DNA from: Atherix ibis
Taxonomy: Eukaryota; Arthropoda; Insecta; Diptera; Athericidae
Direction: 5' to 3'
DNA: 64,000 nt
Assembly: GCA_958298945.1 (NCBI GenBank)
Contig: OY282609.1
Span: forward strand, 35,995,212 to 36,059,211
Below, in pieces: positions 21,060 through 32,229 of the stretch. The translations under genes were made by a program, and so were the position numbers. Position 1 is the stretch's first letter. Each line of letters starts with the position of its first letter. Below the pieces are notes generated by a model that saw only the letters and a program-made list of their open reading frames with translations, was not told the DNA's origin and did not search any database.

Positions 21060-21880
21060 AAATAACAAACAATAATTTGGTTGTCCAAAATCGTTTACTA
21101 AATGGCTGCTTCTGGCTTCTAAGCGAATGCCTTCCCTCTTCATGAAATTTTCAATACGATTTCACACAATTCCGGGTTAGTTTCATTGATTTCATTGTGT
21201 AAGTTTTCTCTAAATTGTTCAATTGTCTCCAGTCGACCTTCGCTTTTAAATGTACCCACAGGAAGAAATCAGGAGATATTAAATCTGACAAGCTAAGGTA
21301 TCAATCTACATCACCACTTTTCGATATAAATCAGTCAGGATACAACAGTCGCAGAATTTGCATTGATTCGCTTGCAGTTCTGTAGCACCTCTCTATATCG
21401 CTCACCGTAACAGCTGCATCCTGAAACAATTACGGATAAGCTCAGATACAACACCACGCACTCGATCTATAAGTGTATAAAGGTCTTTCTTGTATCTAGA
21501 TGATCACGTCCCCAGAAGCGGCTATTTTGTTTATTTACGAAGCCGCTTAAGTCCAAATGCGCCTCGTTATTCATTATGAATGTCCTCTAAAAGTCAGCGT
21601 TTTGTCTCCAGCTGTAGAAAAATTTTGCTCTTCTGCCATCGGTTCATTAGATATCTGGACTGAAGTTGCTGTATCATTTAATTTTTGTACGGGTATAAAT
21701 GCAAATAATTATGTAAAATATCCTACACAATGGTTTGAGAAAGATTCAGTTCTTGAGCGCAATGCCGTAGAGGTTCCCAAGACTTTAACTACATTTTCAC
21801 GCACCACTGCAATATTCTTGTCTGAACGTCCGGTACCAAAGCGGCCAGGCTTCGGTCTATCGAATCATGGTTTTTAAATG
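21060..21880 (-). pseudogene. DD41D mariner-relative transposase relic, copy 1
   Basis: Minus-strand remnant of the insect DD41D ('rosa'-like) transposase type. From 21,880 down: GRSDKNIAVVRENV (linker after the first helix-turn-helix), QKLNDTATSV (the YKIQxxQEL-like region), NNEAHLDLSGFVNKQNSRFW near 21,500-21,560 (the DEAHF box with the first catalytic Asp replaced by Asn), GERYREVLQ, then TASESMQILRLLYPD with the second-Asp segment deleted, and ISPDFFLW near 21,260 with the third Asp (codon 21,268-21,270) kept. It ends with MKREGIRLEARSSHL (about 21,090). At least two stops and several frameshifts. Confidence 0.72.
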
Positions 21881-23700
21881 CCAAACAGTGCAATTTGACA
21901 AAAAATTTTCCGTACATTTCTAAGCGCCACAACAGTATTAATAAATTACTTTCGTAAAATGTTTTTATGATAATTAAATTTTAAGTTGATAGATTCCTTA
22001 TTAAAGTTTTAACTAATAGAAGCATAATTATGAAATCAGGAACATAAGTGAAAACATTTTTAATATTGAATTACCAAAAGCATTTGATGGACAGTCCCGT
22101 TAATAGGGTAATAGTAATCTTTAGGACATTAGACACTTATTATTATAAATTAATTAAACCAATTAACAAACAAATATTTATTAAATGCTAGCAAATATGA
22201 TTAAATCAAGTGAATTGTCATTTTCTCTTAATTTATATAAACAAATGACCTTGCAATTAAAATACCTAGCCTAACAACTCCAAAACATAACATGTTCAAC
22301 AATCGTATTCAATAAAATAAAGAAAATAGACAATCAAATTAAGTTTTGGAAAAATTAGAATTATAGTCCCTGAACCGAATTTAAAATACAATAAATAAAA
22401 ACTTTTTATTGGAAATCAAAATTTTAACGTAATATCAACTAAATAAAATTTAGTACACCTTTGGAGTTTCAAAACAAGATATAAAACTTATCAAACTAAT
22501 TATAAAAAGATTATTTAAGAAAGTTCAACAATGGAAATATGCTTTCGGAATTTTTGATTAATGATTTCCAAATAAAATATTAACGCAGTGGTAAGCAATT
22601 GGAGCACCACAAATTTACAAAATTTCCGATTGGTTAAAATTAATCTTAAATGATATCTGATAAATCTGGAATTCGTTGGGTAAATGCAGATGACAACGTA
22701 AGTCAATTCAATACAGTTGAAATGGAACACTTTAGGACTAGTACAATATAATGTCATATTAGAGAGAGAAAAAAATATGTTTTATTACAATTTGATAAAT
22801 TTTATTAATATTACACATATATCCTTTTAATCTGCATCCCCAATAATTCACTTTCTACAATTACTATGTAGAATTTCAATATGCTTTATTATATATGTGT
22901 ACGCCCGTTCACAATTTCCATAACTGTGGACAAATTACAATTACATATTACAGGGGATATTTTCGTATAAAAATCAACTGAAATTTTATTGTTGAAAAAT
23001 ATTTCACAAAATTATGAACACATTTTCATTCAGAGTTTGCCTATTAATTTAATCATTTTGCGTTAGAATTCCAGAATGATTGATTACATGCTGCTGAACT
23101 TTAACATTGTGTCAATTTATTTTTAATCAGATGCTAGCGAGACCTAGTAGCTAAAGCGAGCATAATAATATTCCCCTTGAAATCATAACTTACCCACCAA
23201 CATCGTATTTCTACTTTTTTTTTATAATACTATCGCAATTGAAGCAATATTGTATTATTAGAAAATGTACATTATCATAATTTATTATATGAAATGGAGA
23301 GCAATAAAATTTCCTCAACCTTTTTTTTATCGCAGCAGGAATTTTAAGAATTCTCTACACAAAAGTAACCAATTTCAGATTATTCAATCTCTGGCAACGT
23401 TTTTGAATTACTATCAAATAAACTTCTAAATTCATTTTAGAATTTTATGTAATCTATAAAGAAAATTGTGCTGATAAAGTTAAGATTGAAAAGAGTATTT
23501 TTCCTATGAACATTTTAATATTCACGATTATCTCAATTAGAAGTTTTAAGTAAGTAGAACTCATCCGATTAGTTAGCTTAATCAAAAAGCCAAAGTTTCA
23601 GCTATTAATGCTATTAATGTACAAATAGTTCTATGCCATCGGCTCATCAGGAGTCATTACCTTAATGGGTCTTTAGCAGAAATTCCGCGCTACAAAGTAT
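21881..23700. other. 1.8-kb AT-rich stretch, nothing recognised
   Basis: Long A/T tracts; a minus-strand 80-codon frame at 22,515-22,757 shows no feature beyond chance. Confidence 0.5.
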
Positions 23701-24240
23701 ATTCGTTTTCGCAGTTCCTTCTGAAGTATACGTGAATAGAAATACTCGGAAGTCGTTCTGAACGATTGTAAAACAGTGTACACGCTAAGCTGGTTGAATG
23801 AGAGTTTTTCCACAGAACCTTTTACTCAGTATCGTGTCAATAGACCGGCCGAGGAGAAACGAAAATAAATGGAGAGAGTTCATTGGGAAAATCCATACTA
23901 CACTAGAAGTGTGTATCCTTTCAAAGAAAAAGAGCAAATTATACAAAATTCCTAGGAAAACAGTGTGCGGCCTCCACTTAGGTAGAAACATGAGAATAGT
24001 GTACTCATCTAACAGGACTAAAGATTATCAAGTTCGTCACCAAGAACAGTGTACGGAGAGTTGGTATAAACAAATGCGCTTGTGCGCCACCCGGCGGTGA
24101 GTATGCTGGCTGAGAAATTCACCCTCGTTTTTCGAGTTTATATGGATAAACGGCTGACACAGAGTCTTTCTCCTTTCCATTGAACTAGATTGCAAGGACA
24201 GTGTACGGTAACGAATTCCCGTCTTCCGTTGCAAATACAT
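23701..24240 (+). promoter_or_regulatory. Possible 5' exon/regulatory block with repeated ACAGTGTAC
   Basis: A block clearly less AT-rich than its flanks. The 9-mer ACAGTGTAC occurs at 23,773, 24,046 and 24,198, with one-base variants at 23,960 and 23,996. A strong splice-donor-like GGCGGTGAGT lies with GT at 24,097. One frame is open for 100 codons up to that donor (from 23,798) but has no recognisable domain. This could be a long 5' UTR exon or a regulatory element of a host gene outside the window; orientation is inferred from the donor only. Confidence 0.3.
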
Positions 24241-24268
24241 ATATCCATTAAGAAGCGTTCATAGATAT

Positions 24269-24289
24269 ACTACATATATATATATATAT

Positions 24290-24328
<39 letters not shown>
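24269..24328. repeat. (TA)n microsatellite
   Basis: About 60 bp of almost pure TA/AT repeat with a single ACA interruption. Confidence 0.9.
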
Positions 24329-24330
<2 letters not shown>

Positions 24331-24883
24331 CTTAGCATATATATGTACATGGGTATATTATGGATTGTGTACATATAGAGAGGGTTGGCGATTCAAGAAG
24401 TCACAGTTATTTTTGTAATTGAAGTAAATCGCAAATATGTTTTTATTCAGTTTTGCCTCGTTTAAATTGCCCAATTTTATGCTCCAACATATCCTCTTTA
24501 AGTAAATTAGACTGTGGGAAATCCATTAAAACGACTAGGTGAAATTTTCATTTATCACTATGGTGTGGACAACGAACCAAGGTCAATTTCGAATAAATAA
24601 ATCTATACAAATTATATTAAAGAATTTTACGACAACAACAAAAGTCTACATTATCTACTGTAAAAGAAATTAGCAAGTTCTACATTTACATTTGTGCTGT
24701 AGTCGTGCTTACAGGCATTATACAATATATGTGTAAGAAGCACTTCATTAAATTTTAAACGTGATTTATTGGGCGTACTTATCATATTATCTAACTTCCG
24801 GTAATAAAATACTTACTATTTTACAGCAGTGATAGTGATACAAGATCGGTTATTAAATTTTATTCAATTATTGTATAAAAAAG
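24329..24883. other. Spacer, nothing recognised
   Basis: AT-rich; includes 'agagagggttggcgattcaag' style single-copy DNA with no coding support. Confidence 0.5.
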
Positions 24884-25061
24884 CAGTTTAATCAAATCTA
24901 ACCTACTACAAAAAATTATTTTTTTCAGTTCAGGGTGGGTCAACTTGGCCCACCCTGAACTGAAAAAAAATTTTTTTTTTTTTTGGTTGCAAAAGCAGTT
25001 TTAATCAAATCTAATCTACTACAAAAAAATTATTTTATTTCAGTTCAAGGTGGGCCAACTG
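24884..25061. repeat. Direct duplication plus perfect 21-bp hairpin
   Basis: The segment AAAGCAGTTT..CTACTACAAAAAA..CAGTTCAGGGTGGG occurs at 24,884-24,946 and again, diverged, at 24,994-25,061. Between them sits a perfect hairpin: arms 24,919-24,939 and 24,949-24,969, 9-nt loop TCAACTTGG. The hairpin arms contain the same CAGGGTGGG word that forms the ends of the adjacent MITE-like element. Confidence 0.7.
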
Positions 25062-25410
25062 GGTAGCCGTTGTGCTGCATAATTATCGGTTATAATTTTT
25101 GAGCCAATTGAATTTTGTATGGAAACATCCTCATATCAAGTTCCAAAATGCGTCGTCGTAGCAGTAACAAAACGGGTTATTAAGTTTCTTATAATGTTTA
25201 CACTGGCAGCTGTGACAGTATTAAAATGATCCGTAAAAAAAGTAAAAATACACAATTTTGTCATGTTCTAGCGCTAGATTGTAAAGAATTTTATAAAATT
25301 ATAAAATTTTATAAAATTCTTTATAATCTGGGAAAACAAAAGAAAAAAAATTTCAAAAATAAAAAAGTTAGATGCGTTTTAAATTAGTCAGTCCAAGTTG
25401 GCGCACCCTG
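25046..25410. mobile_element. MITE-like element with internal palindrome
   Basis: Candidate non-autonomous element of 365 bp. The left end (25,046-25,063, CAAGGTGGGCCAACTGGG) is inverted at the right end (25,393-25,410, CCAAGTTGGCGCACCCTG), with about 14-15 of 18 positions matching. Inside is a 24-bp-arm palindrome with one mismatch (25,277-25,300 and 25,305-25,328). No target duplication is clear and the superfamily is unknown. Confidence 0.4.
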
Positions 25411-26064
25411 TACTTAATTACAAGTATTCAAAAATTATACAATAAGTAAAGTCTCAAGCTTAGTTTAACATAGGCATCAAAATTTAAGTTTTTAAATTTA
25501 ACAGAAGCCCTGATTTAAAAAAAAAATTAAAATTTATTATTTGCGATTATGACAAATGCTTAAATTCAAATGTTTTTACAAAATTGAGGGGGGGTCATTA
25601 ACTCATGATTTAGTTACCTAAATCCGATCAGAAAAGTTATTTATTTACACATAAATTTAATAGTTAACATGCAGAAATATTATCATTAAATTAGAAAAAA
25701 ATTAGGCCATATTGAATTTTTAGTAAAAAATGAAAATACAATGATTATAAACTGTTCGATTTCACGTGATTATGTTAATTATCACGTTGTAATAAGAAAA
25801 CTTTACGAGTTTGTATTTATATTTTAAATCATAACCTTTTTACGCCCAAACTTATAAAATAATTTTTTTTTTGGCAATTTTAAATTTTTACTATTTGAAA
25901 ATGAGGGCAAAACTTGAGTATTGTTTTTTATCATAAAGTAAATTCAAAATCAAAGATTATCCTTGTAAATGTTTTTTTCAAAATTCCAATGAAAATTATT
26001 ATTAAACCCAAATGTTAAAAATATTTTATTCATTTCCAATTTTTCTCATTTAGACTTTAAAAAT
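25411..26064. other. AT-rich spacer
   Basis: No gene or repeat recognised apart from a G-run (25,590). Confidence 0.5.
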
Positions 26065-27110
26065 ATAACATGTTGCCAATAGTGTGGTGGATGCCGCCGC
26101 CAATATGTTCAAACACTGCATTCCTCACAGAATTAAGAGTACATATAAAGAGGCTATCAGGTAAATAGAATTAAGCTTCCAAGCCTTCTTAAGGGAAACG
26201 GAAAGAGGTTTAGAAGAGATAAAATGACTGGACTGCATAAAATTTCATTACGACCAAAAACTGAAAAAAATCTAGGGTAGTCAATAATTTGGTCGTTTAT
26301 TAAAAAAGTCAAAAATTCTGCTTCTCCACCCATCCAGCTCTCATATATAATATAAAATTCCAGTTGTCGGCTCTTGGACAAGACCAATTTTGATACATGC
26401 AGATCACTTCTCTGCATCTTCTTCTCTTTCCGACTGTGTCTTGTCCCACTCATACAGTCGGAAAAGTACTTAAGTGTCTTGATATACATAAATCCACTGG
26501 TCCAAATGGTCTGTCTCTCTTAGTACTGAAGAAAACACTATTCGTTCAATGAATTCCCAAAAAAGGCGAGTCCTGTTCCCCCTCCAATAACCGTTTAAAA
26601 AAACACTGATAAACCATCAGCTAATGAAATATCTTGAATCAAGGAAATTCCTCAGTAACCGTCAATATGGTTTCCGTAACAAAAGGTGATTTGATGGCAT
26701 ATCTAACTGAAAAGTGGATCCACAATGTCGTTTCTCAGGGGAGTGTAGGAATATTGCATTTGACATTTTAAATTCATTTGCAGAGTTTGACATCCGGCTC
26801 TTTTGGCGAAAATTCGTGCAATAGTATCGACGATTGCCACGTCAAATGGATTACCATAGAAGCTGCTCGTACCTTTTGAACCGCTCAATACAATTTGTTT
26901 TGGATAACTAAGAATACTGGTTTACCCCAGGGCTCAGTTCTATTTATGATCCGTTTTCTAATTTTCACAAATGATCTTTTATATATTACTTCTCATTCAA
27001 TTCACTATTTCACTGCTGACAGTACTCTCAGTTTTTTATACTCGTTTCCTGATTCACGTAATTGCTCTTCAACAACGTATGGTACTCATTAAATTCCACA
27101 ATATATTATT
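26065..27110 (+). pseudogene. LINE reverse-transcriptase relic (CR1/Jockey-like)
   Basis: Heavily mutated plus-strand ORF2. In order: MFKHCIPHRIKSTYKEAIR near 26,105-26,160; WSFIKKVKNSASPPIQLS near 26,290; STGPNGLSLLVLKK near 26,490 (the KSSGPDGIPxxVLKK box before the polymerase); LESRKFLSNRQYGFRN near 26,640-26,690; FDILNSFAEFD (motif A region); GLPQGSVL near 26,915-26,940 (motif B); HYFTADSTLSF near 27,005-27,030, where the catalytic FADD has become FTAD. Many stops and frameshifts. Distinct from the Jockey family at 35,287. Confidence 0.7.
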
Positions 27111-28142
27111 ATGGGGCTCAAAGAACAAAGTAGAATTTAATACTATCTCCATTATCCATGAATGGCACAAAAATAAACAAAAATTTCACTCTTATTATAT
27201 GTATTAAATAAAATAAATATCTAACAATTATATAATCGGTAAGAATTTTTATAAAAAAATGTATTTTTGTATGGAAAATTTCTACAGGTAAAAAGTTATT
27301 CTCTGCACGTTTATTAAATTTATATCTTAACTTTTATCACTATTTACATATATTATTACACTATTATTATTTTTATTTTATTCATCTTAAAAAAGAGATA
27401 ACAAAAAGAGATAAAAAAAGAAAATATGTTAAACAATTATGAGTTTGAAAAATCTATTAATTAACACAAAAGCAGTTTTAATTTATTAACATTATGCAAA
27501 TTTTGTATCATAAGAAAAACTAAAGCTTCTTTTTTTGCATTTGATGAAAATAAAATGGAGAAAGTCTAGTATTAGTATAAACATAAAAAAGTGTGTTAAA
27601 AAAGAAAACTTTCTTTTCTAGTGTAATATTAACTAACGCGACTATCTATTATTGCAATTTATTGTAAATTTTTTTTTTAGTTAGATTTTTACGAAATCAT
27701 TCACCATACGAGAAAGAGTACTAATTAACTAAGAAAATCATTTAAATTGCACGTGGTGTATTAGAGAAATAGTAATTGAACCAAATTTAAGTAAATAAGT
27801 GAAATGGAAATTACATGCACAAATATAAATTACCGAAAACCGAAATTAGAAATTTAAATTTTTCAAAAAGGAAATTGTCAAATTGCATTCTAGCAAAAAT
27901 TAATGCAAAGCAAACTATTTTCTTCGAATAATGGAATTATTTGCACAAATGTCTTTATTCTGACCTAATTTAAAGAATTATTTTTAGCACATTCCATAGT
28001 GCTCGTATATACGAAACTTTTGACATCGCTTTCAATGTATTGTACATAAACGTTTTCGAGGGTAATAGTTTTCATCTCCAGATAGCTCAAATTATAGTAA
28101 AATTAGGAATGGAATATGTTATCATTGTTTCTGTAAAACATA
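27111..28142. other. AT-rich spacer, nothing recognised
   Basis: No coding or repeat signature; TA at 28,141-28,142 is the target site of the next mariner. Confidence 0.55.
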
Positions 28143-29394
28143 CCAAGTGTATAAGGTTACATGTTTTTTTCATAGAATGCAAAAACAAATTTATTCAAAG
28201 TACTTGCCCTCACTAGCTACACATTTTTCCCATCTCTCGGGCATTTTTTGGATACCACGCCAAACAAATTCCTTCTCTGTCGAGGCAAACCCCTCATCAA
28301 GCCATTTTCGGACGTCTTCGTAAGAATCAAAGTGCGGTTCAGCGAGCGCGGGGCCCATCGACGAAAACAGGTGGTAGTCGGAAGGGGCCAGGTCTGGCGA
28401 ATAAACGGGATGGGGTAGCACCTGTCAGTTGAGTGTCTCCAAGTAGTTTCGGACCATTTTTGAAGTGTACGATAGTGCGTTGTCGTGGAGGAAAATCAGC
28501 TTGTCATGTCATTGTTGATAATCCGTCCTTTTTTTACGCAGAGCACGGTGCAATTTGATCAGTTGTTGGTTGTAGCGGTGGGCATTGACAGTTTCACCAG
28601 GTTTCAACGTCTCATAGTAGACGATACCCTGCCGATCCCACCAAACGCACAGCATCGTCTTCCGTCCGAAGCGATTTGGTCTTGGGGAAGATGTTGATGG
28701 TTGGCCGTGATCAACCCACGATTACTTGCGTTTAGGATTCTCGAAATATATCCACTTTTTATCGCCTGTCATAATCCGATGCAGGAACAACTTTCTTTTT
28801 TGTCTGGCGAGCGAGATTTCGCATGTGTTTTGGCGTTGCTCCATCTGCCTATCGTTCAATTCATGCGGCACACATTTTCCGATCTTTTCAATCTTTCCCA
28901 TGGCACGCAGACGCATGAAAAAGGTTGCTTGAGTAAAACCCAATTGCTCCGCGAGCATTTTTGCGATTGAGTATCGTCTTCGTCCAAAACAGCCTGCAAT
29001 TGATGGTCCTCAAACTTCCTAGGCCGATTTTCACGCTTCTTGTCCCACAAGTCAAAATTACCGTCTTTGAACTCACGAAACTAATCTCGGCATGTTGTTT
29101 CCCATAAAGCAGCGCCACCATAGGCCTCCATAAGCTTTCGATGCGATTCGGTAGTCAATTTCTTCAAATTGAAGCAGAAAAGTAGAGCTTCCCGCATATG
29201 CTCTTTTTCTGGCACAAAACTAGACATGATTACCAAAGGAAAAATATATGTTGTACGAAATTGCTGACACTGTGCACTGATTAATGTTGACAGATGTCAA
29301 ACTCATAAAAAAAAGTATGGCGTGGCCATGGTAGCTTAATACGCTCACTCACGTCATCTATGACCAAACAGCGGATTTAAGCTTATACACCTGG
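28143..29394 (-). mobile_element. Mos1-type mariner, copy 1
   Basis: A 1252-bp element between TA dinucleotides (28,141-28,142 and 29,395-29,396). TIR CCAAGTGTATAAGG.. at the left and CCAGGTGTATAAGCTTAAAT read from the right. The left (3') end lacks about 20 bp of subterminal sequence present at 63,902. Same family as 49,538-50,802 and 63,902-64,000. The protein places it in the mauritiana (Mos1) subfamily. Confidence 0.9.
28191..29227 (-). pseudogene. Mos1-type mariner transposase, dead
   Basis: Minus-strand transposase from ATG at 29,227 (MSSFVPEKEH) to the C-terminus MPERWEKCVASEGKYFE at 28,191, full length for the subfamily (about 345 residues). Helix-turn-helix region, linker KKRENRPRKFEDHQLQAVL, and all three catalytic Asp are visible: TGDKKW (the usual Glu after Asp is Lys), LHDNALS, and APSDYHLF. 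Lesions: Trp to stop in CRDWF, a frameshift after DEDDTQSQ, stops in PKRK/SW, DYQQ/HDK and LNW/QVL. Plus-strand frames over this interval are shadows. Confidence 0.9.
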
Positions 29395-29549
29395 TACATT
29401 TTTCGAATTGAGTTTTTATTGAAAGTAAATTCACTTTAAATAAATCTACTCAGTAATAAGTAGAACTTTATTATACTTTTTAAAAAAAAAAAAAAATAAT
29501 AAAAACCTGAAAGTTAATGGTTTAAAAATTTTAAATATTTACTTATATA

Positions 29550-30227
29550 CGATGTGTGACAGGAGATTAATGGAGTAAGTATGCGATCAATCCTGTTAGG
29601 GATTGCTCGCATATTAAAAATGGCACAGCGAAATTTGGAGAAACAATATTCCAACAAATTTTAAGCTTGGTGAAAACGTACAAAAAGTTGCAAGAAGACT
29701 ATGGGGAACATTCCTTAATAAGAGCACTAGTCTTTGGGTGGCATAAACAATTTTTAGTTGTCTGAGAAGCAGTGGAAGACAAGCCTCGCTTAAGAAGGTC
29801 TTTAACATCGAAAAGTAATGAAAATGTGAACCGATTGAGGGCTCGTGAGTCTAACCCATCGATTAATATTGAAGTTTCTTGAAAGGCTCAGAAAAAGATG
29901 TTTTAAATCGGACACTTGAAAACGTTTCCCCCTGTTACACGGAAAGCGGAATTTCTGTTGCTACTCAGTCCCCTTATTCACCTGATCTAAATGCGTAGGA
30001 TGTGTTTTCCCCAAAGCTCCAAAAATACTTGAAAAGATGTCATCATGGTACTGTCTATAATATGCAAAGGAGTATAACCGAGCAGCTGAAGATGTTTTCG
30101 GTTGCAAACTTCCAATTTTACTGTAAAGAATGGACATGACACCTAGGCTGATGTATAGCTGACAAAGGGAATTAATTTGAAGAAAGTAACATCGATTAAA
30201 TAGTCTCATTAATTCTCTGCCACACCG
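29550..30227 (+). mobile_element. Internally deleted mariner, family C
   Basis: 678 bp between TA dinucleotides (29,548-29,549 and 30,228-30,229). TIRs: left CGATGTGTGACAGGAGATTA, right (reverse complement) CGGTGTGGCAGAGAATTAAT. It retains the two ends of a transposase gene and lacks the middle, a classic non-autonomous deletion derivative. The copy at 60,123 has a related left end. Confidence 0.8.
29619..30199 (+). pseudogene. Mariner transposase ends, family C
   Basis: N-terminal part: VKTYKKLQEDYGEHSLIRAL, VFGWHKQF, VEDKPRLRRSLTSKSNENVN is the first helix-turn-helix and linker of a mariner transposase. After an abrupt junction near 29,900-29,960 the C-terminal part follows: SPYSPDLNA-stop-DVFSPKLQKYLK, keeping the third catalytic Asp, then HHGTVYNMQRSITEQLK and CIADKGN. 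The first and second catalytic Asp are in the deleted middle. Four or more stops. Confidence 0.75.
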
Positions 30228-30484
30228 TAAAACTCAACACCTATAGCAATTATTTCTAACACCAAAAAAAATGGAAATAAATGAATAATAACTCTAAACA
30301 TCCAAACATAAATAATTAATAACACTTTTGATTAAAAATGTCTTGATAAGATATTATCGAACAAATTATAATATTATCTATCAAATTATAACAATAAATA
30401 ATAATAAACATTTTTCACACTTTCGATGAATATTCAAATAGAAAAATTTCTAAAGAAACTATTGTAAGTATTGGTGTTAAGCAT

Positions 30485-30519
30485 TATAAATAGTCGCGGC
30501 GATTACAGGATTTTCATTC
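30485..30519 (+). promoter_or_regulatory. Candidate TATA-initiator core promoter
   Basis: TATAAATA begins at 30,485 and a perfect initiator TCATTC (consensus TCAKTY) at 30,514-30,519 puts +1 at 30,516, exactly 31 bp downstream, the arthropod spacing. No downstream promoter element is evident. It precedes the frame at 30,580. Confidence 0.4.
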
Positions 30520-30579
30520 AGTAGAATATATTATTTGCAAAGGAGAAAAAAAAACCGCAAAAATTATGTACGAATATTA

Positions 30580-30837
30580 ATGAATGAACATAATTCCTGC
30601 TTCTGCACATATGGTGAAGGTACGAGTATTACACAGAAATCTCAAGTAAAGCGCAGACAAGACATAAAAAAATCTACCATTGACTGGGTCGCCTACACGT
30701 CTTTCATGTCGTTATATTGGACGACGACGGAAAGTCTAAAAATCTCATCGTTTGGGCTCGTAATAATGGCCCATTCTGTCTACGATCGTCTGGTAGATAA
30801 TGGCTTAAGATTTCCGGACACCTGGGAATATAAATGA
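30580..30837 (+). CDS. Unrecognised 85-codon reading frame
   Basis: ATG at 30,580 (MNEHNSCFC) opens an 85-codon frame ending at 30,837, 64 bp downstream of a predicted start of transcription. An earlier ATG (30,566) gives only four codons. Base composition is visibly less AT-rich than the flanks. The product is basic in its first 30 residues (VKRRQDIKK) and has a hydrophobic middle (SFMSLYW and SFGLVIM); the end reads DRLVDNGLRFPDTWEYK. No family recognised, no transposon features. It may be a first exon, a small gene, or chance. Confidence 0.3.
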   Translation: MNEHNSCFCTYGEGTSITQKSQVKRRQDIKKSTIDWVAYTSFMSLYWTTTESLKISSFGLVIMAHSVYDRLVDNGLRFPDTWEYK

Positions 30838-31639
30838 TGGTATATTAAGAGAGAATACGCTATTCTGCTAAGCCGGTAGCACTAAACTAACTGGACTGAA
30901 TCGAACAACATTCAAGATGGTAGTGTTTTTGAATACATGAAAATATGAAATGCTGTTAGATTTTTTTCTCTACGGTAATACTTCTTTCTATTAATAAACC
31001 AAAATAAGATGGCACACGTCCGTTTACATTGACACAGATTTCGGTACACAAAAAATTGGATAATTTCAGCAAAGTTTCTGTGCTAAAAAAAAAGATCATT
31101 GAACTTGATTGAATTTGTTTTCATTTTTCTCTCAAAATTTAACATTAGAAACAACTGTCGGGATATTAAAATTTTAACGGCACCATTTGTAAAGGTTCTG
31201 ATTTGCGTCTATAGGAGTTGTAATTTCCGTTGAATTTTTTATATATTTTTGAAGCTGTTTTCCATTTGGCTATGAAAAAGCAATCTTTTTTTAGAAGATA
31301 TTTTAATATTTTTGGCTATGAAAAAGCAGTTTATAAAAAAGCGTAGCTTTTTAAATTGTAATTATTTATTAAGTCATGTACCTCACAGATATATTTTGTT
31401 TTTGCATTTATTAAATAAAATAAACTTAAATTATCAAAAGTACAAAATAAAAAAATAAAATAAGAAAAAACAAACTGAACATATAGGATGGAGTCTCAAT
31501 GCCGTCACATGACATGTATATAAAAATTTATCCCATAATATTGGATGTCCTTATAATATCCTTTATATTATAATAAAGAATAATCAGTCATCTTATCATA
31601 GCCATAATTTTTTAAATATTTTTCCTTCGATAATTAAAG
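30838..31639. other. Spacer, nothing recognised
   Basis: AT-rich with a repeated 'ggctatgaaaaagca' word (31,269 and 31,313). No gene. Confidence 0.5.
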
Positions 31640-31990
31640 GAAAAATACAACGTAACAAGTGTCGAGTTCCATTGGGTTTCAGACCATGTCAGAATTGCTC
31701 ACAGCTATACCCAATATGTCATACCTACTAACAGAATGGCAGAAAACTCATTTGATGTATCACTGGTCAACTGCCAGTAATCCAGTCTACTCAACATCCT
31801 TACTGAAATTCAAAGCACTAAAACTGCTCAAAATCTGGAAAGGGCATACTACTCTGACCCATAAATTTTTATTTGGAAACCATACACACCCTATTTGCCT
31901 ATAAAGTGGCATTTTGCTAACTCTTCCACATATATTCGGCTAATGTCAGCAAATCCAAAATCTCTTTGAGGGAAGGGTTCCTCCAATTGC
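31640..31990 (+). pseudogene. LINE (I/Jockey type) ORF2 C-terminus
   Basis: An open frame of about 80 codons, 31,659-31,904, with SYLLTEWQKTHLMYHW, then LLKIWKGHTTLTHKFLFGNH and THPICL; continuing past a stop, SGILLTLPHIFG. This order (TxWQxxW, xxLxRLxxGHTxLTHxxLL, PPxCxxC, LTxxHIxxxC) is the region after RNase H in I- and Jockey-type polyproteins. The zinc-knuckle Cys residues are partly lost (one Cys to stop). No polymerase upstream, so an isolated, probably 5'-truncated, fragment. Confidence 0.65.
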
Positions 31991-32229
31991 AAAGCTCTGA
32001 GATCTAATGATATGTGTAGTACACCTTTATAATATCATAAAAAAATATCGTGTTTTATAAAATTTAACAAACTCTAACTGAGTTTACTAAATTTTATCCA
32101 AACCAACTAGCAACAGACCATCTTCGCCTCGAAAAATAATAGCAGCCACCCACATGAGACGTGAAGTCGCTAAATGGGCTCATGGAGGTGGTGCTATAAG
32201 ATTTCCAAGAAAACTTACATAACGGGTTC

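Noticed and set aside
23798..24100. 100-codon frame as a protein gene
   Set aside because: No recognisable domain; the block is better explained as possible UTR or regulatory DNA.
26157..26489. 110-codon minus-strand frame
   Set aside because: Opposite strand of the LINE relic; plus-strand motifs explain this DNA.
28485..28970. Overlapping plus-strand frames of 68-89 codons
   Set aside because: Antisense to the Mos1-type transposase at 28,191-29,227.
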